A DNA stretch of 64,000 bases from Omphiscola glabra (lineage: Eukaryota; Mollusca; Gastropoda; Lymnaeidae): NCBI GenBank assembly GCA_964017045.1, contig OZ024798.1, forward strand, positions 7,585,793 through 7,649,792. The letters are read 5' to 3'. This document shows positions 45,240 through 56,247 of this stretch, piece by piece. Under the pieces are notes generated by a model that was given only the letters and a program-made list of their open reading frames with translations, had not been told where the DNA came from and ran no database searches. Made by a program: the position numbers and the translations under genes. Every line of letters begins with the position of its first letter. Positions within the stretch are counted from its first letter, which is position 1.

Positions 45240-46090
45240 CTACTGCGCTCAAGCTGTGTGCAGGAAGTAGTGGAACAAGGTATGTGGAAACTTGAAATAT
45301 AAAGACAGGACAATTAAAGAAGAACGTTTCGAATTAGAGCCTTCCTCAGCAGACAGGACAAATGAAAACAAAAACAATACGAAATAGAAAGTAGCTCAAA
45401 AACGTAAGTATTCGCTCTTAATGTTATTGCGGGAAGTTTGGTTTTCCAAAACCAAGATTACAGGAAGTAAAAGAATGTATGTATCATTACTGTAAAATAT
45501 ATACTATTTTAGCAGACACAAAATATTATGGAAATATGTTAAATTTCAGAAATAATAAGAAAAATAAAGAGAAATTGAGGATCACTAGTAGGAGAATATA
45601 TGATTGATTCCATATGGAGATATTGTGCCGAAAAGCTATATTATTTTTTTTTCCTTCTAACTATCGATGATGTGTTAGTGCAGGAAATAAGTGTCACGAT
45701 GGAAAAATCTGATGTCCCTTTGTGTTGAAATGGGATAAGACAGTTGAAATGGGATACGACCGTTGAAATGGGATAAGACCGGAGAAAGTTTACCCTGTTC
45801 AATATCACAAAGATGTTCAGTAAAGCTATCCAATAATCTTCTTCCAGTTTCACCTATATAACAGGAGCGGCATCTACAGCAAACAATCTCACAGATCCCA
45901 TTCCGACTAACACATGTAAAACCCTCTTTGATGGTAAAAGTACCGTTAAGGAGGTTCATGTTTTTGGTTTCGAGTGTATAGGGACAAGTCCTACAACGAC
46001 TTCTTGAGCATGGTTTAGTATCGACGTGAGACTGGTCATCTCGACGGCGACTGTGTAGTGATGTTGAACTTTCTGTTGTGATAGATGTAG
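45240..46090 (-). pseudogene. Penelope-like element relic with GIY-YIG endonuclease
   Basis: On the minus strand a Cys-rich block (CSRSRCRTCPYTLETK-like, near 46000) precedes a frame with CCRCRSCYIGETGRRL and FTEHLCDIEQGK. This is the Cys-containing GIY-YIG domain typical of Penelope-like retroelements. A 19-base unit tripled at about 45727-45783 shifts the frame inside the domain, and the expected continuation (SDFSIVTLISCTNT) resumes in another frame. Farther down, EEGSNSKRSSLIVLS-like sequence at about 45300-45350 matches the tail region of such elements. No RT domain is left. Confidence 0.72.
45727..45783. repeat. 19-base tandem repeat, three copies
   Basis: GTTGAAATGGGATAAGAC with one extra base is present three times within the endonuclease reading frame. 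Confidence 0.85.
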
Positions 46091-46309
46091 GGGTCTAAGC
46101 TGACAGAAGATGTCACATTTATAAATATAATAGTTTAAAATTAAGTGTGTATCAGATTGAATTTTAATTAGTTGTTAATTTTTTTAGTTCGAAAGTTTGA
46201 AGTACTTTAGAAAAAATAAAGCGGGGTGGGGGTTAGAGTCCTGTGACATATTGTAGGTAGGAAGTAAAAACAGTCAAAAGATAGTGTGACGTACTTTTTG
46301 GACGGCCCT

Positions 46310-46400
46310 TAATATTATTATTATAAGAAGTTTTTTTATAGCGTAGTACCCCAACCTAGGAATAGACTCACCACGCTGTACATATTGCATTCTCAGGTAA
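46310..46400 (-). mobile_element. CR1-like LINE 3' tip
   Basis: TTATAGCGTAGTACCCCAAC and ACTCACCACGCTGTACAT match the 3' UTR of the LINE at 34331-34905 in the same orientation, after an ATT tail. Only about 90 bases are present. Confidence 0.65.
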
Positions 46401-46483
46401 GATATTTTGATACAGAATAGGCATCTAACATAAAGCCATGTGTTACAGAGCTTTTCAAGTTTACGAAGGTCAACTGCCCTTAC

Positions 46484-46555
46484 CTGTCGGATCTTAGCAA
46501 GCCTGGATGGACTTGAAGGCTGGACCTGTGCAACTGGGTTCTCTGGTACAACAAT
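46484..46555 (-). CDS. Exon 3 of IRAG/LRMP-like gene
   Basis: The acceptor is CCTTTACAG and the donor CGACAG/GTAAGG. It has 72 bases, phase 0 on both sides. The peptide runs from IVVPENPVAQVQPSSPSR to LAKIRQ. The next exon downstream found is about 15 kb away, so an extra exon in between cannot be excluded. Confidence 0.82.
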
Positions 46556-47164
46556 CTGTAAAGGAAATATTAAATTAGGATCGTAAGTGCCGTACTCCGT
46601 GTGTGGGCCATATTATGTGTGTGTGACCCTTGATAAATGGTCTATTGAGAGCAAGATTGTCCTAAGTGCCAAATCCAAAGTTGTCATAGATGTAGATTTA
46701 TCTAATGAGCAGGAAAAGTGTTGTTTTTTTCTTCCAAAACACTGTTTTTGACTTTGCAAAGCCACCATTTCGAGCATTGTATACTTAATATTTTACTTAG
46801 TTATCCATGAAGGTTAGACAATTACAAAACTAACCGTGTTGGTAATTTTGGCGTTTAGCGCAGTCTTGATCTTGAGAGACGAAATGGTCATTTATTTTTA
46901 TTACATCTATCTCTGTAAAACTGTACTACGACAGTCAGTCGAAAAGATGAAATAATGGAATTGAACGCTGCGTAATAGAGTAAAACAACTAAGCAGTGCA
47001 GCTAGGAAGGAAAGTCATTACAATGACCAGGCACATGATCACGTCAAAATGATATTTCGTCTTACAACAACCGATGACTTTTCAATTGCATTAAGTTAGG
47101 GTTTAATTTAATTAAATGACGATGACGTATGTTACAATTACATTTTTAAAAATTATTATTGTTT
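46556..47164. other. Intron 2, left part
   Basis: No feature recognised. Confidence 0.5.
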
Positions 47165-47360
47165 GTCTTTGGCACGCGAAAATGACCATGGTAATAGTAG
47201 CCTTGACTTGAGCTGTATCTTGTTTAAAGTGAAGGAGAGTTGCTCATTTCGTCAGCCTGACTCTCTCGTCCTGGCCAATTTGATCCAATAGCAAACTTTG
47301 TCAAAACGACTGGAATTAGATCAGGATGCAGTAGATGACAGCATGATTTCATACTTTGCC
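47165..47360 (+). repeat. Dispersed repeat with GTAGATGA tail, copy 2
   Basis: Same family as 42120-42345. Similarity is highest from GAGAGTTG to GGATGCAGTAGATGACAGCA. Confidence 0.55.
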
Positions 47361-47686
47361 TTCTCTTAGAAGAGTGGCCAATATACAATAATATGCAAAG
47401 GGAAAAAAACGACTACTACAACATTCAGATTTAATTCCCTTTTGCTGACATCGACTGAACAAACTTTCACAGAATATTTAATTGATCAGATTAGATTTAG
47501 TAATGTAATTAGCCCTATCAAAATGTTTAAGACATGAGACACTGACTGACACGACTGCCAACAAGTGCTTGTTAGCATTCTCGTGATCTTGTTTACGTCA
47601 CAGCGGGAGGTCTCCTTCCGGTGCACGTTGGTTCTGTTCCAGATTTTAGAGCTTCCATGATTTCGTCGTTATTTGTTCTTCTAATA

Positions 47687-47897
47687 CAGGCCTGCACAAA
47701 TCCAAATGTAAGGCGGGCCGTAATACTTTAAGAATAACTTGTGCGGGCCGTGAAACTTTATGAAAAACTTGTGCGGGTCGAAAGATAATAAGATAGGAGC
47801 AAAAGCTATTAAAAATAATAATAATAATAATAAAGAATATTTGTTTCTTTGCGGGCCGTCAAGTTTATGCTGGTGGGCCGTATGTTGTGCAGGCCTG
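47687..47897. mobile_element. Non-autonomous hAT element with CAGGCCTGCACAA ends
   Basis: CAGGCCTGCACAA and TTGTGCAGGCCTG are perfect inverted ends. TTCTAATA flanks both sides (47679-47686 and 47898-47905) as an 8-base duplication. GCGGGCCGT motifs recur subterminally, and an (ATA)n stretch lies at 47810-47832. Confidence 0.85.
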
Positions 47898-48489
47898 TTC
47901 TAATAAATACACCACATGTCAACATTTGTCAGATTCAACGTTCAGTAAAGACAAGCTCATGCAATATGCTTAGCTTCCATTCTGGCAGCTCTAAAGTTTG
48001 CTTTTTCTTTATACCATGTGAACATAATATCTGACTATAATTCAGGTCCGAGATATCCAAGTGAATTATTGAGTGACTAAAAATCGCATAAAAAGGGATA
48101 CATGAAGATGGCAAAAACATATGTACTGATTCAAGATCTGAAACACATTTTAACTAATATACTGTACATAGGTGGCGGTTCACGGCATTTTAGTTCTAAA
48201 CAAACACTTCATAGATTGTTTAATTTCTTTGTTAAGTTTCCCTGGATTCCTGGTGCAAATAGATGTGCATTAATCAGTTCAACTAATCGTTGAAGAGTAA
48301 AAATCTCATAGGAGTCTCAACTGATTACCAATGTCAGCTCACTAGGGTTAACGGACCCTGGAAAATGCGGGCTCCTAGAGTCAAACTATCCCGTCAAGTG
48401 TACTCATGGAATATTTTCCTGAAAAAAATATCATGCGCAGGGCGGTGGCAAACAGGGTGGAACAGGGCGATCGCCCGATTCCCCTTAAT

Positions 48490-48640
48490 CTACTATATAA
48501 AGCTCTGTTTCACTATGTTTGTATGTATGTAAGTTTGTAAATTTGCTACATTATAACACGAAAACCTAACAATGGAAAGCAACAAATTTTGTCATAAGAT
48601 AAATAATTCCAGTAATAAGTACCGACAAATATAGTGTCTT
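48490..48640 (+). mobile_element. Possible Helitron-like 5' end
   Basis: TCTACTATATAAAGC, then GTTTGTATGTATGTAAG and ATTATAACACGAAAACC, resembles the start of animal Helitrons. No 3' end was identified. Confidence 0.35.
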
Positions 48641-49545
48641 CAATTCTTTTGTCGCTGGTAGATTCTTTTACGAACACTGTGATCGCATACAAATTAATGT
48701 TGAAAGTGCCGGTAAGCGCTTCAATTGCAAAACTAAGTTTTTAAAATTATAGTTGATAAATACTTACTTGAGATCATTGATGTATCAAGCTCGAATGAAT
48801 GGATTGTCAATATTGTCAATTGAACAAAACATTGTTACCACCATTGAAGATAAATAACTCTTAAAACGTTCAGTTTAATTAGAAAGTTCGAGTGCTAGTG
48901 CTACTAGAGCCTAAGGTGTAAATAAATATGCCTTATTGTTGAGAGGTTGTGTCATGGGGTATAGTTGTATTTTGAAACTGTTGAACATTGGCACTGTGTA
49001 GACGTTATGCTTTAAGTATTCTGACATTGTAAAGATCTATTTCCAATACTTCGAGCCCAAAAGTTTGTGTTAATGGCTAACCCATCTTTAAGTGGTTCAG
49101 CTTTAACCGAATAACCTTTCTTTGCTTGTTAATACCTTTTTTCCTGATGTAGAATTTTAAAATGCAAGGTTGCAAGCTTTTTTTAAACAAAAAAAACAAC
49201 AACGACTAAATCTAACAATCAATTTTAGTATTATTCGGTTGCTTGTTTTTTGTTAGATAGTAAATTTAAGGTAAAAAAATCAGAAAAAAAAGAATGTATC
49301 TTAAGTATGGTTTCTTTATTCTAGCACTCTGAACGTTATTTATTCTGGTAAACCAGCCCTCTAAAGATGACACATTTTACCAATGTGGGGTTTAGAAATG
49401 ATACTGTTTATGAATGTGTGTCTAAATATTATGAAAGGATATCCTTGTAATGATACAGTTTGTGTGCGTCTATAGAAGAGAGAGTGGATCTAAAGACGTT
49501 TTATAAAAGTTTTAGCAGCTTTCAATATTATGTTTATAAACTCAC
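48641..49545. other. Intron 2, right part
   Basis: AT-rich, no feature recognised. Confidence 0.5.
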
Positions 49546-49892
49546 TTTGAATTTGTGAGCCTCCACCTCGCAACTAGCCAAGTCCTCTGTCGAAAGTATC
49601 TTCCTTCCTTTCACAAGACCTTCATTAGGCTGGACAGCTCGCCCTGACGGCTGTTTACTTTCATTGCCAGTCTGTACCAGACATCCAGGTGGGGTTGAGT
49701 TTTTCTTCTGTACGACCACTGACGTGGGGGCGGTTGTAGCATGGGAAGTTTGTTGGTCTGTGGGAATTCGCCTAGTGCTGGAGATGGCGCCTTGCCGTAA
49801 ATTGTGAGGTGCAGAGACGGAAGACTTGGTGTCTGGAATTTTACTAAATCTTTCTAAAGGCGCCATCGTATCTTTTAAGCCTTGAACGGCTT
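49546..49892 (-). CDS. Exon 2: Ser/Thr/Gln-rich N-terminal region
   Basis: The acceptor is GTTTCAACACAG and the donor TTCAAA/GTGAGT. The 347 bases complete a Glu codon from exon 1 and run without a stop to phase 0. An internal Met (MAPLERFSKIPDTKSSV) could be taken for a start, but the frame stays open upstream to the acceptor. The peptide is low in hydrophobics and ends EDLASCEVEAHKFK. Confidence 0.82.
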
Positions 49893-50109
49893 CTGTGTTG
49901 AAACAAGTAGAGAATTAGAGGCATTTTGTGCTGGCATATTCTTAATTACTCTAATGATGACTTCAGAATAAAAGGTTATTTGACTTATTGTTCACTTCAT
50001 CAAAAATGAACTATTACAAACGGGTTAATATAATATTAATATTTTTAATACTATTCAATACAACAAAGGGAATATTCGCAACTATAGGCGCTGCGTCCTC
50101 AAATTAATA

Positions 50110-50676
50110 AGAGAAAAGCCAATGCTATAGCAGTCATTCTAATCCAATCAAGATTAGATTACTATAACAGTTTTTTGTGGGGTTTACCTCAAAACCAAAT
50201 TCTGAGACTCCAGAAGGTACAAAATATTGTATAGCATAAAACGAAATCTGACCAAATAACCCCAGTTCTTAAAGATCTCCACTGGCTTCCTGTGAGTGAG
50301 CGCATAGACCACAGAATCATGTCCCTGGTGTACAGGTGTATAGAGGGCTCTGCACCTTAGTATCTTCAAAAACTGATTTCTAAACATGTATCCTTATAGA
50401 ACCTGCGCTCTTCACCAAGGTCCTTACTGAGGGTTCCCAGTGTGGATGGACACAGAAAGTAGCCATATGGAGTGAGCTCTTTTGAAGCTATTGTGCCTAA
50501 ATTATGGAACAGTTTGCCTCAATCTTTGAGGGAAATTAAAAATGATAGAAAGTCATGTAAGAAACATTTAAAGACTTTTTTCTTTAAATAGATTTTAGTA
50601 TATTAGAGCGCTGTGAGCATTCTAAAATAGAATGGACACAAGCGCTATAAAAGTATTCAATCATCATCATCTATTT
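50110..50676 (+). mobile_element. CR1/Rex1-like LINE 3' fragment
   Basis: The plus strand encodes, with stops, SRLDYYNSFLWGLPQNQIL, LKDLHWLPVSERIDHRIM, then PKLWNSLPQSLREI. These are the conserved end of CR1-type RT ORFs. The 3' end is GCGCTATAAAAGTATTCAATCATCATCATC. It lies between exons 1 and 2. Confidence 0.8.
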
Positions 50677-50744
50677 ATCTTAGCTTAAATAAAACTTTCA
50701 ATGCTTTATCTGTAAGGAGGGGAGGTAACTGTAAAAACAAATAC

Positions 50745-50823
50745 CTTGTCCCGTTAGTAGGGGGTTCATAGCCCCTGGCATATCACCTGCTTCTTGGGTG
50801 CATTGACTAACATCTGGACAGTC
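50745..50823 (-). CDS. Exon 1 seen (most 5') of IRAG/LRMP-like gene
   Basis: The acceptor is TGTTTTACAG and the donor GACAAG/GTATTT. The 79 bases encode DCPDVSQCTQEAGDMPGAMN and on to LLTGQ, leaving one base for exon 2. Because it starts with an acceptor it is not the first exon. Exons carrying the start codon must be upstream, perhaps outside the window. Confidence 0.76.
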
Positions 50824-52330
50824 CTGTAAAACATAAGTTACAGAAACGTTTTATGGATAGTACAGTCGAGATAGATTAGATACACAACGAGACAATGAAA
50901 AAAAAAGTGTCATAAATTAGCTTTCCTACAAACGGGCACATTAGCCTGCCGAAAGGAAAGTCATTTTCTAGGTAAACTAGGCAGGTAAACTAGGCATTTT
51001 AACCTAGTTGAGGGGAGCTCCAGCCTACACGACAGTAAGTATAAAAAAACAACCATTTTTAAAAATGTTATTTCTTTTTTACTTTCGGACAATTGTCTTA
51101 CGACAAGAGACTGTGTACTTGTACTCTTTACATGCGCTAATATTCATAGAACATTCTGGGTCATATTGACACCTACAAATAGTAAAATATCACATCTCTT
51201 AATTAACTACATACAACATGCATAATTACATGCCATATGAACGTGCTTTACTATAGAATATAGTAGAAAATAGTTTCACATAACTAAAAATCTTTTGGTG
51301 ACTGAGAACTTTGTCAAACTCCTACCAGATCCATATAAAATAAGCATTGCCCATAAGCATGCAAATACAGATATGCCAATTTCTATGTCACTTTGTCCGT
51401 TACGGAAGCTGTAGTAAGTAACCAATATCACCATGACGGTGTCTACCCCCACAGCATTAAAGGGATGTGGGGCTAATGCAAAATGTAAACAAAGGCCAGT
51501 CGAAGCGATGCCAGGTTAGATGTCATGGCTGGGGAGTCCAAGCAAATTTTATCAATGCAGCAGCATGCGCGCCGAAAGATGAAAATTGTAAACACTCTTT
51601 AAAAGGGGGATTGTATTTCACAGAGTGAACAAATGGTGAATATAAATAGACAACAGACCAGACAGGATGGACAACTTACAGCTGGAGGGTGAACAGAAAT
51701 AAGAATAGCTTAAAAGCTAATCCAACATACAACTTGCGTAAATTCTCTTACGGTCATGATTAAATAAATTATCAAACCGAACACAATTAAAATAATTAAG
51801 GCACCAACGATTATCTACAAAATAATAGAGTATTAATTATTTTTGGAGACTTGTTCATTTTGACGGACTTTTAGTTGTAATGAGAATTCTCAGTTAATAT
51901 AAATCGGTGGTGTACATTTCAGACGGTGTCACGCTCATATCCATTGATGTCCCTAGGCAGGAGGTGGGGGTGGGCCAAATCGGCACCTTTTTTCCTTAAA
52001 TTGAGGAGTCATATTTTCGGCTAACTGCATAGTTTTTCAAGGTGGAGAGGGCGGCCAAAATCCCTGTGACACTAAACCTAGTTACGTTAATGCTCACATA
52101 CTTTTTAAAAATTAAAAAAAATATAATATTTCAATGAGTTATTTGTTTAAGTGCATTGCTACATACAAAGCGAGTAATTTGGTGTAAGATGGGAACTTTG
52201 ACTATACTTTGTTTGTTAGGATGACGCTCTTTATCGAAAAGTCCATATTTTTGTAAATACCCGTTTGGTGCGTCCAAGTATTCATCATTTTGTCACAATT
52301 TATTTTAAAAAGTAATAAACCAACAATATA
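50824..52330. other. Non-coding, upstream intron or flank
   Basis: No exon with convincing splice sites and no element were recognised. Confidence 0.45.
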
Positions 52331-53886
52331 TATATATATATTTGTATGGCATCTTTCCGTCTACGAGAGACGATAGATTATCTTGTCTGATTGCAGCTCT
52401 TGGTGTGGCTAGTGAGACCGATCCTCGAGTGGCAGTCTCTTTTGCATGTCCCTTACACGAATGCGGTGGAGCAGTGTTTTCTGGCCTTTCTCTGCGCTCT
52501 CTTTGCAGCTGCTTCCGCCCTGTAGAGCTCCTCGGCACGTAGTGATCCTGCCTTCACGATACCCCGCCATGTGGATCGATCCTCCGCCAGGTCCTCCAAA
52601 TTTGAGATGTTGATGTTGGCTGCCTTCATGTCTCTTTTGCATATGTCTAAGTATCTAAGACGAGGCCGTCCAACTGACCTTTTCCCTGTCGCCAACTCGC
52701 TGTACAGCACGTCCTTAGGTATGCGACCAGGTTGCATTCGCTTGACGTGCCCAAGCCAGCGGAGGCGTCTTTGGATTAAAATGGCTGGGACGCTGCACAT
52801 ATTTGTTTGAGACAGGACATCCGTGTTCGGGACTTTGTCTTGCCATTTGATGTCAAGGATGCGGCGCAGGCATCTGAGGTGGTTGCCTTTTTTCGTGCCC
52901 GTTATATGTGGTCCAAGACTCGCAACCATAGAGGAGTGCGCTCAGTACGCAGGCCTGGTATACCTGCAGCTTAGTTCTTGTTGTGAGTTTGGCATAGGAC
53001 CAGGCTCTTTTCTTCAGTCTCGCCATGACAGTTGCGGCCTTCCCTATCCTACCACTTATCTCATCCTCCATTGAGAGGGTGCTCGAAATGTTCGACCCTA
53101 GATATGTGAATCTGTCAACAGCATCCAAGTCGCAGTCGTCGATGGAGATAGTGGGGAGAGAGCCAGCGTCCTGAGCCATAATGTTGGTTTTCTTTAAGCT
53201 GATGGTCAGGCCAAACTCTTTGCAGGCAGCGGATAAGCTGGATACAAGGCTCTGCAGGCCGTCTGCTGAGTGAGATACTAAAGCGGCGTCATCTGCAAAT
53301 AAGAGCTCGAGTAGCATGACCTTTCTTATTTTGGTCTTAGCTCTAAGGCGCGCAATGTTTAATAATCTCCCGTCAGCTCTAGTGTGGATGTACATCCCCT
53401 CGCTGTTGTTCTTGAAGGCATACTGGAGTAAGATGGAGAAGAAGATTGCAAATAAAGTAGGAGCCAGCACGCAGCCTTGCTTTACTCCACTACTTACTGG
53501 AAAAGCTTCTGAGGTGGCACCGTCATAGCACACTGTGCCCTGCATGTTATCGTGGAACTGCTCGATGATGTTAAGCAGACGTGCAGGGCAGCCTATTTTT
53601 TTTAGGATCTGGAGAGGCCGCTTCTGCTGACAAGATCAAAGCTTTAGTGAGGTCGACAAACGCGATGTATAGAGGCATATGTTGTTCCCTGCATTTCTCC
53701 TGCAGCTGGCGCAGAGAGAAGATCATGTCTATGGTGGACCTACCGGCTCGAAAGCCACATTGCGATTCTGGGAGTACGCGCGCTGCTAGGGTCTGGAAGC
53801 GTGTTAATGCGACTCGGGCGAAGGCCTTTCCAACTATGTTAAGAAGGGATATTCCACGATAGTTGTTGCAGTCACTCTTGTCTCCT
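52330..53886 (-). pseudogene. RTE-like LINE, 5' truncated, frameshifted
   Basis: Read from about 53886 downward: CNNYRGISLLNIVGKAFARV and SQCGFRAGRSTIDMIFSLRQ, then palm motif A region FVDLTKA. After a frameshift near 53610 come SSGVKQGCVLAPTLFAIFFS and ELLFADDAALVS. The thumb part has YLGSNISS and ACVLSALLYGCESWT, then after another frameshift RRLRWLGHVKRM and GRPRLRYLDICKRD. A Cys/His tail region comes last. The 3' end is a (TA)n repeat, as in RTE elements with short tails. The catalytic FADD survives, but the ORF is broken at least twice. Confidence 0.85.
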
Positions 53887-54458
53887 TATATATACATATA
53901 TAAAATCTCTATCACAATAGTCTTTCTATCCTTTTCTAGATTACTAGATTCAGTATCCGTTCTATTCCCAGTTGGCGAGCATTTTTATTGGCACCATGGG
54001 CGCCGCTGGATAGGTCAAAGTGGGTCACATGACCCCCCCCCCCCCCCCAAAAAAAAATAAAATAAAAATAAATTAATACTAAAAAATATTAATATTTGTA
54101 CTCTGTCCCTATGAATATAAAATAGTTTATATTCAAATAAATAGTATTTCTTTTTATTTGTCACAAATGACCAGGGCTGAGAAGGGAAACGATAGGCGTA
54201 GGTACCGGACAAAAGTACAATAGGTGAGAGAGTAGTTAATCGGACATCGGCAGTTTATGGTTGTACAGTGAAGACATGATAGCTTAGGAGGCAGAAAGAC
54301 AACGGGTGGACAGTGTGGGGACGGGTATCACGAATGAGTTCAAGTTATGAATTTTGTAGTTAGCTGGTAAAAGTGGAATGTTTGCGAAGCCCATGGGTAG
54401 GGTTAGATAAATTATCAGTGATAGAAAAAACTTCAACGTGTTAGATCCTAATAAGCGG
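53887..54458. other. Non-coding stretch with a C run
   Basis: Poly-C/poly-A sequence lies at 54030-54057. No gene was seen before the hAT target duplication at 54459. Confidence 0.45.
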
Positions 54459-54770
54459 GTAGAGACTGTCCCTCTTGCCAAACCGGTATTTTCGATATTG
54501 AAGTTTATGAATACCGGAATCCCGGTATTTTCGATATTTAGTGAATTTTTAGTCGAGATTCGAGATTATAGTTGATGATTTATCAATGAAATAAAAACAT
54601 TCAGAACAAATATCACATTTTGTTTTTTAACAAGCTTTTAACAATAACACAAATGTTTATCTTCAGACTTTAATCAAATGAAAAAAAATAATATTCTTAA
54701 ATTTTTAATTAAAATAATTTTATTAATCAATTATTAAAATAATTGGTGTTGTTTTAATCTTTGGTCAAAT

Positions 54771-55284
54771 TTAAATAATGAGATTGTAAAATGACAACGT
54801 GTCTAATGTTTGGTCACTTGACTTTGGCCGCAAATGGTTAAAAAAGTAACCTGATGACGAGAACACCTTCTCTGACTTCACACTGGTCGGAGGAATAGAC
54901 CTTAGGCTATCAATGGCTATCATACGCAATTTCTAGATATTTTCCTCTTGAACCGCCTTTCTCAAATAAAACCATTTCTATTTTTACCAATGTATCAATG
55001 TCTCCATCCGTTGGTCTGGAAGTATTATCCTAAGCCTGAAGTTTCTTTTGTATTTTAATTTCTAATTGTCTCTTAAGCGGCAGTGTATCTTCAAGTTCAT
55101 CATGCTCAGATCCAAAATGTTCAATTTCATTTGTTCAAAGATATTTCCAACGAGGAATCCGCTGTCTGACCAAGCTTTTGAATATCCACGATATTTTTTC
55201 GCATCTGGTCGCAATCTGGCCTTAGAAATACGTCCAAGTAATCACTGGAATGTGCAGACTTTAATTGAGAGTGAAGGCCCGAAG
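54771..55284 (-). pseudogene. hAT transposase, second half of BED finger and hATC domain
   Basis: Immediately left of the retrotransposon the minus strand encodes TSGLHSQLKSAH, the His-X5-His half of a BED finger, then SSDYLDVFLRPDC. After stops and a large deletion comes the hAT dimerisation domain with IPPTSVKSEKVFSSSGYFF and SSDQTLDTLSFYNLI, ending at TAA 54771-54773. Confidence 0.8.
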
Positions 55285-55289
55285 TTGTT
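55285..55289. repeat. Target-site duplication of the Gmr1-like element, left
   Basis: TTGTT matches 61875-61879 on the other side of the element. Confidence 0.8.
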
Positions 55290-55888
55290 TGTTATAAGGG
55301 ATGACGTATTTTAAGACGCTTTGCCCGCCTTCCACGTGCATGACCTCTTTCAAGTCGGTCCTGTGTTGGGGCGGCTAGAAAAAATATCCCTTTGATGATA
55401 CTTTTGTTTACTATCATCCGTTTCTGTGGAACATGATAGAACAATCTAGAAAATGTGGGAAGCAGTAAGACTGTGTGTTCCATTTCCAGAATGATCATCT
55501 GAAACTGCCTATAAAAAGGGCTGACCGATAGAGAGGGGGAGATTTTCCTTTCCTTGATTACGAGGCATGCTATGTGTCATTATACTTTGTTGTGTGTAGA
55601 GATTCTTATTTCCTCGTACAATTTTGTGCTCATTGTATTTTGATATACAGTACCGGTACCAGCAAATCTGTAAGTTTATAATTTCAATCATATTTCACTT
55701 GCTGTTATTATTTAATTGAAGTTCAAAAATTAAAAAGGTTATTAATTGTAATTAGCTCTGGCCTTGATTGTCGTTGTATTTGGTATTATTTTTAAACGTT
55801 GGTATCGTTCTTTATTATGGACTGTTTCTGAACGAGCCATTACCTAAAATTAAGAGATTAAATTCTCCATCTATAACGGTCCGTAATA
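55290..55888 (+). repeat. 5' LTR of Gmr1-like element
   Basis: It begins TGTTATAAGGG and ends CCGTAATA, so it lacks the usual terminal CA. The end was set by comparing both LTRs with the target duplication. A TATA-like TATAAAAA lies at 55510-55517. Confidence 0.88.
55510..55517 (+). promoter_or_regulatory. TATA box in 5' LTR
   Basis: TATAAAAA, then AGGGCTGACCGATAGAGAG, is kept in both LTRs and is probably the retrotransposon core promoter. Confidence 0.6.
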
Positions 55889-55891
55889 AAT

Positions 55892-55910
55892 TGTGGGCAT
55901 CGTCCGGGAT
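55892..55910 (+). promoter_or_regulatory. Primer-binding site, tRNA-Pro-like
   Basis: TGTGGGCATCGTCCGGGAT, three bases after the LTR, matches the complement of the tRNA-Pro 3' end except for one substitution and one inserted base. The imperfect fit leaves room for another tRNA. Confidence 0.6.
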
Positions 55911-56247
55911 AGAAGCCCCAAAGTAACAATTGTGGGTTTGTTTTTGGATCTTTAAATCCATATTTGTATTTCTCACTAGCACCAATAACAAAATTGGTTT
56001 GCTTGTTCTGAGATATATTTGAATCCATAACTTTTTATTAAACACCAATTATAAATTGAGTGTTTGTGGATTTTTGACCCACTGTTTTCTTTAATTTACT
56101 AAGATTAAAATTTAGTATACGATACCATATTGTTAACGATACCAACAACAGAGCTAGTTTCAATTTTTAAAGAAAGTATATTTTATAAGTGTTTTCATTA
56201 AGTTTAAACTTTTATAAAACTTAGTGTTGTATTTTGCCTGTGTCAAA

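Larger units (their letters stand above)
9104..50823 (-). other. IRAG/LRMP (MRVI1-family) tail-anchored protein gene, 16 exons
   Basis: Sixteen minus-strand exons with AG acceptors and GT donors join in consistent phase, giving 2082 coding bases and no internal stop. The product has a polar N-terminal half, then a segment starting LDQLSEKEIE and SLAFKSDKLT that recalls the conserved MRVI1 domain. A coiled coil follows, with RVSSRAEVFGAV and SMEIVVLYTENLRRI, then a Ser/Pro-rich part, a second coiled coil, and one membrane helix near the end. Vertebrate IRAG1/IRAG2 are ER/nuclear-envelope tail-anchored proteins linked to IP3-receptor signalling and, for Jaw1, SUN binding. Family assignment comes from remembered motifs, not a search. 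The first exon or exons lie upstream. Most repeats between 9.3 and 50.7 kb sit in its introns. Confidence 0.68.

Noticed and set aside
55066..55314. 82-codon plus-strand ORF before the Gmr1-like LTR
   Set aside because: It is antisense to the hAT BED-finger remnant and runs into the LTR.
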